Source of the DNA: Pectinophora gossypiella
Taxonomy: Eukaryota; Arthropoda; Insecta; Lepidoptera; Gelechiidae
Reading direction: 5' to 3'
Length of the DNA: 64,000 nucleotides
NCBI RefSeq assembly: GCF_024362695.1
Contig: NC_065417.1
Coordinates: forward strand, 8,239,001-8,303,000
The notes below the pieces were generated by a model. That model saw only the letters and a list, made by a program, of their open reading frames with translations, made no database searches and had not been told where the DNA came from. The translations under genes and the position numbers were made by a program. Position 1 is the stretch's first letter, and every line of letters begins with the position of its first letter. Shown piece by piece: positions 1-9,273 of the stretch.

Positions 1-754
1 TACAAGTAATAAAAGGTGTTTTATGTTGCTTGTTTTGAAAAGAACCAGATAATTACAGACGACCTTATTGAAAAGGCAGGAGTGTATATTAATGTCGTAC
101 AAACCATATCTTAGAAATCAACTAAGAGATCATGTGCTATCGAGCGTAATATGTAATCTGTTAGTATACAGCTCATGGTATCTCTCTTATAACACCAGTA
201 CTAAGTCTACTATTAACTCGAGGATCCCCTCATGTCGATAGTACTATTAGTAGTATTAGTGATAGTTTAATAGTATTAGTAGTATTGTTGTATGTTGTTG
301 TGCAATAAAGTATTATTGATTGATTGATTGTACTGTATTCATGTGTTAAGTCTGATTGTTGAAATTTAGCTCTGTGCAATAAAGTATATTTGATTTGAAT
401 AGTGTACGAGTGTTAGTAATGTACTATGTTAAAGTATAACCTACCCGAACAAATTAGATAGATAAGTTACAAATCAGAAAAGGTTACACCTTTGTCCTAC
501 CACTAAGGGTTTAGCGCAATGCATATTTTTCACGCGATCACGCGGTCGACATGGCTATGCGATATAACTAGTTTATTATAAAAAAATCAAGAAATCAAAA
601 AAAAAGCATAATGGAAAAATAGGAACTTCGACCTGGATGATCACCGTGCAAATCATGATCATGTCATGGCGCTTGCAGGCGTGCGGCGCTTGCGACGCCA
701 CCCGTACCTTGCGAATGCGCCGGGCGGCAGGCGTACATGCGCACTCGCGCTTAC
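1..754. other. Non-coding stretch with LINE-type 3' tails
   Basis: No gene is visible. Around 301-332 and 374-399 the sequence GTGCAATAAAGTAT is followed by TTGATT- or ATTTG-like repeats. The same tail is seen at 48402-48428 and, reversed, near 34255. This looks like the 3' end of non-LTR retroelements (inference). The remainder is AT-rich unique-looking DNA, probably intron or intergenic sequence downstream of the exon at 755-866. Confidence 0.35.
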
Positions 755-866
755 ATATTCGTAGTTTATTTCCATTCAGCGGCGGCGCCTTCTTTAACAC
801 GTAAATGGGTTCATCGACCTCGACCTTGGCGCCGCGGACGCAAATGTATATTGTCTTGAACACACA
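755..866 (-). CDS. Orphan internal exon of an unrecognised gene
   Basis: On the minus strand a polypyrimidine acceptor (TTATTTCAG) precedes a 112-nt open segment that ends at a good donor (T|GTAAGC). The reading frame that starts at the first exon base encodes 37 residues, including VRGAKVEVDEPIYVLKKAPP and then LNGNKLRI. It is GC-richer than its surroundings and has coding-like codon use. It enters in phase 0 and leaves in phase 1, so it must be an internal exon. The gene would run off the left edge, and its upstream exons would lie at higher coordinates, perhaps tens of kb away. I do not recognise the protein family. Alternatively it could be a chance open frame, but the matching splice sites and clean frame make an exon more likely. 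Confidence 0.42.
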
Positions 867-1556
867 CTGAAATAATAATTATGTAACGCAATTAATTAAC
901 AAACACTTCAGCACTGACAGCCGCAGAATTGCTGTTCCTTATCTTATCAGCAAATTAATAGCATTGTATGATACTTGTTTAATAAACATTAGAGTAATTT
1001 AGAAGGGTACCAAATAAGTACATTCTTAAAGTGTTTCAAATAGACAATATCAAATGAATTATTAACTAGCCAAGCGGATCGGTCACCCGTCTCGAGTCTC
1101 GACGTCTTTGTGGCATCATTAAGTCATATTATTTTGATGAAGCTGTTATTTTGTATGAATCACCAAAAAATATCCCAGACCATTGATGGATTCATATGAA
1201 TGTCGTCAATGAAACATCCTGGTCGAAAAAAACAGTTTCATTAATGCAATGTATAAACTAATATTTGTTTATTTTTGGCGTAAATCATTAAACGCGTCTT
1301 ACTAATCAAAACATATACAATAAACATGGATTACAAAACTGTTTACCTATTTATCTTTCCCAATATCTAATGATTGTAATCTCTAACCAGCTACGGAAGT
1401 ATACCTAAATCATTGAAAACAACATGTGGTTTGTTTTGTCAATGACGTATATCTATCTATCTATCTAGGGTAATTTAGGGTAGCTCTAGCCATTCAACAA
1501 ACACAACTGCATTTATCTCTACGCTGTGTAACGTATGTACTCTACCAAAGGCAAAA
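867..1556. other. AT-rich stretch, nothing recognised
   Basis: No open frame of note, no splice-flanked exon and no repeat I can name. A short CTAT microsatellite lies at about 1450-1467. Confidence 0.4.
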
Positions 1557-1787
1557 AAATAACTTTAAAAATTAAAATCCGACTACGCAAAAATCACGCT
1601 CAAAAAAGTATGAAACAAGAAAAAAAATAGGTATATACAGGCTTAGAAGATATCCGTGATAAGCAAACTCTTACGATAAATTAACATACGACACTGCTAT
1701 AATTTCAGAGAAATATACATATCTTCTTGTTCCATACTTTTTAGAGCGTGATTTTTTCGTAGTCCAGTTTAGTTTTAAAACTTATAT
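1557..1787. mobile_element. MITE with about 45-bp terminal inverted repeats
   Basis: The segment GACTACGCAAAAATCACGCT (from 1580) and its continuation to about 1621 return in reverse complement at about 1724-1764 (ATTTTTTCGTAGTCC at the outer side). The two arms match almost completely over roughly 42 bp, separated by about 100 bp. There is no transposase. The structure is that of a non-autonomous DNA transposon (MITE). A related half copy lies at about 2430-2490. Confidence 0.6.
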
Positions 1788-2424
1788 TTATTTATAATAT
1801 TTTGGAGTCTTATTTATTAAGATAACGTGCTTCCGATACGTGTTTTGTGCAAGATTTGGAGATAAAACTTATCCGGAACATGTCTGAGTAGTCATGTTAT
1901 CAATTCAACATAATTATCGAGTAATTACAAAAAAACTTGCAAGTAAAAGCTAGTAATATGTACATATTTAAAATGTGCAAATTAAGCCCTTTCATTTGAT
2001 TAATACCCAACACACTAGCATTCGAAAAAAATATATTTTGTCCTCACTTTAATTCCTCTAGAGGACGCCACATTGAATTTAACGTGACGCGACATTACAA
2101 CCGGACCATTAAGACGCATCTATTGACACCTCATTTGTTAAATTCTGATAGGTGGTTTAGAAGTTACGCTGGAACAGACGTACATGGATATACATACACA
2201 CATAGCGGCAAACACATAACCCTCCTTTTGTTCCCCGCAGTCGGGTAAAAACCATGAATGATTATAGTAAATTTTTAATGTACTATAGTATTGTTATTTA
2301 GAATGAACAATTTACGCAACCAGGTGTCGGTTTATAGGTCGCGGCGAGTGTGTCGGAGGCTAGGCCGTGGGTCTGCGGGTCGGCGTCGACAATACTTTGT
2401 TAGGGCTGCCATACTCTATTACTA

Positions 2425-2500
2425 CTACAAAAAAAAAATTAACCCGACTACGGAAAAATCGCACTCTAAAAAAGTTTGAAACAAGGAAATAAAGTTAGGT
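2425..2500 (+). repeat. Partial copy of the 1557-1787 MITE family
   Basis: The sequence around 2443-2490 (CCGACTACGGAAAAATCGCA, then a variant of CTCTAAAAAAGTTTGAAACA) matches one terminal arm of the MITE at 1557-1787. No second arm is evident, so this is a truncated or solo end. Confidence 0.4.
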
Positions 2501-2959
2501 CTCAATAGTGATGTTTGCTTACTGCGGTAAACGACTACTACAATATAGTCTACTATGACATTTCAGGTCATGAAATCTGTGTCCAGAATCAGATCATGAG
2601 TGAACTAGGTCAACGTGCAGTGGGGGTAAATATTCGGAATTGATACTACTACTAAGTACTACGAGTACAACATCTAAATTTAAAACAATGTTACAAGTTA
2701 CAACTGTGTTGGCTTAACATCATCAATAACCTTGGCATGGCAAGACTCAGGGGCAACATAACAAATAGCGTATGACGTTTAAGTAGCACACGCTGAATCT
2801 ATTGGTGGGGATACCACCAGGTGGTTACGTCTGCGTCTTGTGAAGTCACAACCCACATGATAAGAACGCGTATTTCACCTGGAATACCAGCTTCACTCAT
2901 CAACCCTGGTGTCAGGGTTATTATTTAGCCGCCAAAGGCCTCTGACATGGCTCATATAA

Positions 2960-3172
2960 CGACTATATACTTACATCAGTAAGAAGTAACCGGGATCAAC
3001 GGCTTAATGTGCCTTCCGAAGCACGTATCATCTTACTTTCGGACAATCAGGTGATCAGCCTGTAATGTCTTAACCAAACTAGGGATAACAAAGTGATTTT
3101 TGTGATATGTCCCCACCGGAATTCAAACCCGGGGCCTCCGGATCGTGAGTCCAACGCTCAACCACGGTACAC
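2960..3172 (-). mobile_element. tRNA-derived SINE
   Basis: Read on the minus strand, a tRNA-like head with an A-box/B-box layout starts near 3172: a TGGTTGAGCGTTGGACTCAC-like stretch, then a GGGTTTGAATTCC-like box B. A body follows that is shared with the elements at 6336-6545 and 57290-57614 (GTGCTTCGGAAGGCAC and TGTCCGAAAGTAAG modules in reverse). The head is degenerate and cannot be a functional tRNA. Just to the left (about 2705-2960) lies further repeat-like sequence including GCCGCCAAAGGCCTCTGACA. Confidence 0.6.
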
Positions 3173-5098
3173 GTTTGACTATAATCTCACCTATTAGTAA
3201 GAGACGATGTCACTGAAGGTAGGACATCTAGCAAATCCCTATTCATTCACTCTTGCCTTGAGAACACCAAGATAATGTTTTGAAAACACAGACACGGCAA
3301 GCAGTTCCTATTCTTCACAATATTTGATATTTCTACATTTAAGACTATTTATAGTTTTGCATGATAGATGTAATCATTTACACTAGCTGTTATTTTTTTT
3401 TGATAGCTAGTTACTGGTGTGGCACATGGATTTGTTTGTACCTACTTATAAGATTTTACTGCGTGCTACACTCAGCCAACCCTATGTTACGTGGGAACGC
3501 ACGTTGCCTACACTATTCCCACGCGCGATGCTGCGCCTGAGTTTCGCCTCGGGCCCGGAAGCGAAGCGCGTGCGACTCGCTCTTGCTGCTCAGGCAACAA
3601 CAAACCTCTTTAGAACACCATTAGATAACGTTAGAACCCGTTAAGTACCTACATTCGTATCTATTACAGCTCGCCAAACAATATAATGCTTTGATGAAAG
3701 AATATTTAGACTTGTTTACAGTTGACAAATGAGTGCCTAACGTTTTTTTATCAAATTGTTCTTGATGTTGGTTATTTTATTGTTTTTGTTGAGTATTTAT
3801 GGTAAATATGAAAGAAAGAGGCAAGTATCATATCATGATGCGTGGTAGCGGGAGCAGGCAAGCGGAATGTGACTGTTACACCGCAATAGTGCGGAACTAA
3901 CGAGCCGGCCGCCTTTACACCGAAGGGTCATCAGCACCAGCGAGGACTAATAAGAAACGCCTCGGTGATCACGTGTAACAAGCGACGCGCAAGCTTACTG
4001 ACTACTTATACCACACACCTTATCTCATCATTTTTGACAGCATTCGTTAAAAGAAAGTATCACAAAGTGGAAATTCAACAACATATTGTTATTGTTGTGT
4101 TTGAGTACATAAATAATTTCGTTAGCCTTACACATACAAGATACATGTACGCCTAATAACTAAGCACGTGGGCAACCTTCAACGGATTGCTCATAATAAG
4201 GACAAGCCAATTTTAACGGTCAGCCAGTACAAACAATGTCAAAGTGGCTTCAACTAATAATAAGCTGTCCGAAACTGTGGCTTCCGTCGTCTTCATGTCG
4301 CGTCACGCGACATATGGTAGCGTGACAGAACGTATCTAGTGCAATGTGATTGCTTAATGACATGATTCACATGACGGGCGGGTGGTGTTTACACGAACAT
4401 GAATGAGATAACGCGCAACAACAAACATTGCACAATGACAAACATAAAAACAAGAATAATCGCAGGTCTTTCAAAATACCGACAATTACAAGTACAATAT
4501 GTACATCACTATCGCTAAAGGAGCTAACCTGAAACATCATGACAGCCTCTAGGACACTTGTTATTCACAACAGACGATCTAGATATATCTAGAATAATCA
4601 TCTGGGTTTTAAACAAATGTTTGCCAAGCACAATACACAGAAATCTCTAGCATAACATTCTGTTAGCGTACCTACCAATAATGGACAGCTTGGTTTTACA
4701 AAAGTATTAATTAAATTGCGGAAGTTTCGTTAGTCTATTGCAGGTTTGCGGGTAAAGAAGACAATCAGAGTTTGTGCGCAGTAGCGTGCAGAACTGCAAG
4801 TCATAAGCCTGGAGGTCGGCCTTGCCGCATCGCATTGTTTGGCCTTTGTCTAATGCTCATGCGCCTATTCTGCCAATTGTATACAACCGTTTTTGCACAC
4901 AAAATAGAAAAACATAAGTGACGTCCACAATAGTGTACAATTTAAAAAGTATATTGTTAGTAACGTTGAAAAATATTGGATCGGGTCCAATGTTTTAAGT
5001 ATTATCTAACAATATTTCTTGTTCGACGTGTTTGTTGTCACATGCGTGTGACTTGAACAGTACCTAATTGTAGTCTTTTGAAAGATTTGTGGAGGAAA
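3173..5098. other. Intergenic or intronic stretch without a supported gene
   Basis: A GC-rich patch at 3520-3600 lies in an AT-rich background. A short open frame (3417-3644) crosses it but has no recognisable family and no splice support. A perfect 19-bp palindrome (9-bp arms ATGTCGCGT around one C) lies at 4295-4313. No repeat family was identified with confidence. Confidence 0.4.
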
Positions 5099-5102
5099 AT
5101 AT

Positions 5103-5345
5103 GTATACTGGGTGTTAGTGACATCGTAACGAATACTGAGAGGGATGATTCAGACCATGATTCTGAGTTAATATCTAGTGGAATTTTCCGTCGCAAAATT
5201 CATGAAATTTTGAGTTTTGTTTTTAATTATTTTCAATTCCATATTGTGCTTTTAGCTGCATAGAACCCAAATTTCAATAAAAAAAACAATAATAACAAAT
5301 TATCGAAAATTTTCGATGTAATGGAGACAACAGCTGCTCGAACGG
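5103..5345 (+). mobile_element. Non-autonomous element with CTGGGTGTTAGTGACATCGT end
   Basis: The segment begins with TGGGTGTTAGTGACATCGTA and continues through GATGATTCAGACCATGATTC and a block ending in an A-rich stretch. Parts recur at 6715-6860, at 15443-15595 and, as a near-palindrome, at 59921-60084. The terminal motif also appears reversed at 7734-7763. This is a dispersed repeat, probably a MITE or the end of a DNA transposon. Confidence 0.5.
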
Positions 5346-5346
5346 G

Positions 5347-5450
5347 TCAATGGCCACACGCACCGCGCGCCGCGCGCCCCGCTCCGCACGCCCCGCTCCG
5401 CGCGCCCCGCGCCGCACGCCGGCGGCGGCGCGGCGGCGGCGCGGCCTACA
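5347..5450. other. Extreme GC-rich low-complexity patch
   Basis: About 100 bp made almost entirely of CGC, GCC and CCG steps (for example CGGCGGCGGCGCGG) in otherwise AT-rich DNA. It sits between two repeat pieces. An open frame through it (5350-5691) gives only Ala/Arg/Pro low-complexity sequence and then repeat sequence, so I do not call a gene. Confidence 0.5.
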
Positions 5451-5530
5451 AAGTAGACACTACGAACCGATCCTATTTCTTTCTCTGTCTATCGTAAATT
5501 ATAAATTTATTTTATTCTTATTCTTAAATG

Positions 5531-5702
5531 GACGGATAATCAACAGGCATAAAATTTATGGAATACACGTCAATTTTAAGCAGAAATCTAAAACAACCGA
5601 CAGAATTAAGTTGACAGCACACGTCAAACGGTTTGCATACCAGCGAGATACCTTTTTGATTCGACCGGGTTATTCATTCATTTACTCATAGGAATCGGGG
5701 CC
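5531..5702 (+). mobile_element. Partial MITE of the GGCCCCGATTCC family
   Basis: The stretch carries the modules AATCAACAGGCATAAAATTT, GACAGCACACGTCAAACGG and a terminal GGAATCGGGGCC. These are shared with the fuller copies at 17643-18351, 54381-54688 and 60086-60370. Only one terminal arm remains. Confidence 0.55.
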
Positions 5703-5919
5703 ATTATCTACCTAAAACAGTTGAAACAGTAAATAATTGTATTCTTTGTTGTCATTAGAATAACTAACAACCAACTAACACAACCACCACAGATTAGGTA
5801 ATTAGTTACCTACTATGTCAACCATCCACCAACTTAGTATTTAAGTACCTACGCAAAACCTCGCTACACAAAAATCGAGCGAGATCGCGTCTAGAATTGG
5901 GCGGACACTCCGCCAGAGT

Positions 5920-6160
5920 GTTGCCTATCGATATTCTATCGATACCTAGTTAAAAAAAAACCAATAGTAGGTACCTATCGATAGATCTTTTAGATCAATA
6001 TCAATACCCATTATTGTTACAAAGCAAGACCTATCGGTACTATCGCTAGTATCGATCTAAATGTACTATCACTACTTTCGATAGTTTAGACAATTTTCAA
6101 GTTCAACAATTGATAATCTACCTATCGATAGTTCGGCAACTCCGCCGCGTAGGCAATGTC
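5920..6160. promoter_or_regulatory. Homotypic cluster of TATCG/CGATA motifs
   Basis: Within about 210 bp there are eight TATCG or CGATA motifs, several as the full TATCGATA palindrome or TATCGATAG (5925-5944, 5976, 6032-6055, 6078, 6123). In Drosophila, TATCGATA is the DREF site and clustered CGATA is the BEAF-32 site. By analogy this could be a promoter or boundary element (inference). The flanks (GTTGCC plus CTATCGATAG on both sides in inverted orientation) also resemble a MITE, so the cluster may have spread by transposition. Confidence 0.4.
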
Positions 6161-6335
6161 GGCATGTTCAAAGAAAAAAATTGTCCGAGAGGAGTGATCT
6201 TATTTTTCTTGTTACATGTTGGTACCGAGGTACTAAGTACATACTAAGTTATTCGTGTTTTAAATCTCATTGTTAAATCATCAGTAAAGAACTAATTAAA
6301 CCTATCCTGTTCTGTGTACAATATTCATGTAACGG

Positions 6336-6545
6336 CTACGTGCTTACATAAGTACCTAGTAGACGGGAGCAACGACTTAACGTACCTTCCGAAGCACGGA
6401 TCAGTCCGAAGACAATCAGGTGATCAGCCTGTAACGTCCCAACCAAAGGCCTTATAAACAGATTTTTGTGATATGTCCCCACCGGAATACGAACCCGGAC
6501 CCTCCGCATCCCATCGCTCAACCACTGGACCACATAGGCCAAGAA
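6336..6545 (-). mobile_element. tRNA-derived SINE
   Basis: Minus strand. The tRNA-like head lies at about 6475-6545 (read in reverse: TATGTGGTCCAGTGGTTGAG, then a GGGTTCGTATTCC box B). The body module GGTGATCAGCCTGTAACGT lies at 6419-6437. The same body is found at 2960-3172. The open frame across it (6336-6542) is simply the translated tRNA head. Confidence 0.65.
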
Positions 6546-6639
6546 GGTTCTAAGACATAATTAAAGGATCCGGACGCAAGACCTCCGAGTTAGGGCTTGT
6601 TTGATCTGTCTTGATGGATACTCGGACGTGAATAGCCTC

Positions 6640-7000
6640 ACGGATCAAGGGCAACGCGCGCCAATAAAGTAGGCATTACGAACAGATACTAGGTATTTCT
6701 TTGAGTTGATAGGTATCAAGTGAAGTTTCCTGTCGCAAAATTCATAAAAAAAATAGATTTTTTTCAGTCCCATATTGTGTTTTAAGCTGCATAGAACGCA
6801 CATTTAAAATAAACAAATAAAAATTACTAATTATTAAATTTTATCAATGTCATCAATAATAATAATAACGTATCTACAACTTCAGCTATGCGCAGGTGAA
6901 TAACCGGCGCACGGGTCAAGGGCAACGCTCGCCAATAAAGTAGGCATACGAACAGATACTATTTCTTTCTCTGTCACTTGCACCATAAACATACTTCTCT
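6640..7000 (+). repeat. Two tandem-related repeat copies
   Basis: The module GGGCAACGC-CGCCAATAAAGTAGGCA followed by ACGAACAGATACTA-TTTCTTT occurs at about 6649-6702 and again at 6911-6975. A diverged version occurs at 5443-5480. The copies are separated by a block (6715-6860) that matches the body of the element at 5103-5345. This is a composite of old repeats with no coding potential seen. Confidence 0.5.
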
Positions 7001-7004
7001 CTCT

Positions 7005-7200
7005 CTGTCTAGTCGTCGGCTCGACTCGGCCGCGGCCGGCGCGTCGTCGGCGCGCCTTTGATGCTTTGCGCTAACGCCGCCGCGCGCTTCCGCTCAGTCG
7101 AATACTAAGCTTGACCCGAATCGCGTGATGTTTTTCGAGGATATTTTTTTCGTGTTTGTGAGTGTTTTGTGTTTGTTTTATTCTGTAAATGAGTAGTGTC
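7005..7200 (+). promoter_or_regulatory. CpG-rich, promoter-like segment
   Basis: A CpG-rich block (7015-7092) leads into GCTCAGTCGAATACTAAGCT, which contains an arthropod-type initiator (TCAGT) at about 7094. Then come long GT-rich runs typical of insect 5' UTRs. No TATA box is evident. It could be a gene promoter or the internal promoter of a retroelement, and no downstream ORF is identified. Low certainty. Confidence 0.22.
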
Positions 7201-9273
7201 GACTATGATGATAGATCATAGACCATTTACTGCACAAAAGTATGGAAGATTGTTGATGTTTATTAAAGAGCAAGGTGTTGTGTTTGTGAGTGCGTGTGAT
7301 ACCTACCTACCGCGGAGGAAACGCGATGTTGCATACCTACGTGACGTGACATGTTCTAGGGTACCTACCTAGGTACTTTATCCGAAGGAATAACAATTAA
7401 GGTAAGGCAAGAGTAGGGTTTTTATTGTTAATAAGTTAGGAACGTTTTAATAACTGGTAGGTAGGTACCGTGCGTGAAAAATCGTGGCAGTAGGTGTTCT
7501 ACTTCAACAAACTCAACATTTTTAAACGTTGCACCACTAAGCATCTAAATACAAGAGAATGAAAACTCCTACCTAGATACAACATCGTATCACGCACGCA
7601 CGCGTAACGTAGCCGCGTTGTTCGAATTACATTGCGGCACAGTAAAAATTGAAAATCTTAATTAAACATTTGCGACAAGAAAAACACCCACCATCGTTTT
7701 TAGTACAATAAAATAGGCGTTCCATTTTTTTTTTCGTTACGATGTCCCTAACACCCTGTATATAGGTACCTATAAAATTGGAAGGTGAAAAAACACAGTA
7801 AGTGTAAACAGCAGAGAACAACGCGTGACCTCGTTAGAGTACTTAGCGCCCTTGTTATGAATATTTATTTCCAAAACACAATAAGGCTTAAAGAGTATTA
7901 TGTATTTTCAAATGTTATTTAGATGTTATAAAAACGTACCTCATTTTACATAGGTCGATGGCTTGAAATTTTAATTCTATTTGCACCGTTCGTTCCTTTG
8001 AGAGAATAAAAACAACATGCTAATGTCACCGACAAAATGACGCAAATGCGTCATTCAGTGAGATGAAATGCTGAAGTTCATTCACATTACCAAGTATACT
8101 ATATCATTCGGATAATACAGGTAAACATCTATTTTTGTACCACACTTTCCGCACTGACAACGCAAATAACAAGTTCAATTGATTTCGAAATATACAACCA
8201 TATTGAAAAAACTGTCTCAGAAAGACTGAAACTGTTTCTGAAAAAAAAAAACGTTCATGCTCCTTATTATAGTTATTTTTAGACAAAATATATCTCATAA
8301 TCTTATCCACTTCTCATCTATTAGATAAACAGGTATGTTAAAAAAGCACAGCTATTTAGCATAGTAAACATAAACTCATTCTTTAATGTAGGCAAGTATT
8401 TAAAGGGTATTTAAAATATTAATTTGTTATTCATTCAAACAGAATCTAAAAGAATTACATCGTAATTCAAATAGAATGACAAAGATTTAAATAGATGAAA
8501 TGAAAGCAGCTTCAATTTTGAGTAACAACGATCTGCCACCTTAGATTAGACACGAAGTAAATACTGATCCCTAATAGATTTCCACGACGTTACAGATTAT
8601 ACCTAAATAATTCAAAAGCGACATGGAGGTTCTAAGTCTTTTCTAAGTCACAAGTTTTTCTTTTTCCATAAACCAAGCAATCAGAAAAGCAGAAATAATC
8701 CATTCAGACAACGTCAGTCAACTAGAGTTGTGATACATAGTCTATCACGTCAGACGATCTAAGGAGATGTATAGGTATATTAGAATACTTTCAGCGTCTG
8801 GGAGTGCTGAATTAGTAGCGTAGTGAGGTCATGGCCCGTCTAGACTGTACTAGTACTACCAAACGTAGTCTAGACTACAATATTTACAATTTCACACGCC
8901 ACTCCTTTGTCTCTTACTTTACTTCATATTAGGGTTCGCTGTCTGGGTGCTTACTTATTTTACGGTACAACTTTTTAGTGTCAAAAGTAATTTACTTTTC
9001 TTCAAAATTGATACCGCAACATACAATCGTAAAAAAGATTTTTTATGTACCTTATTAATGTAACGTTAATATTAAAAATGCCTCAATATCATATAAAAGA
9101 GGGGCAAAACAGACAGTACTTCAAGGTACTTCACTTCAGAACAAACCAAAAAGTCAGTACAGTACAAGTCCGCTCTTATGTGGAGTACTGTTGTCACTTT
9201 AGGAAGACTGCCCGCTGTCATTTGGCTGCTTTAGACTGTATAGGGTAGGTGAAGATTAAGAAAGGAGAATGGG
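7201..9273. other. Non-coding stretch
   Basis: Mostly AT-rich sequence without recognisable genes. A reversed terminus of the CAGGGTGTTAG family lies at 7734-7763 (TTACGATGTCCCTAACACCC). TAGGTACCTACC-type short repeats lie at 7300-7390 and 7455-7470. Open frames in this stretch have no family resemblance. Confidence 0.4.
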
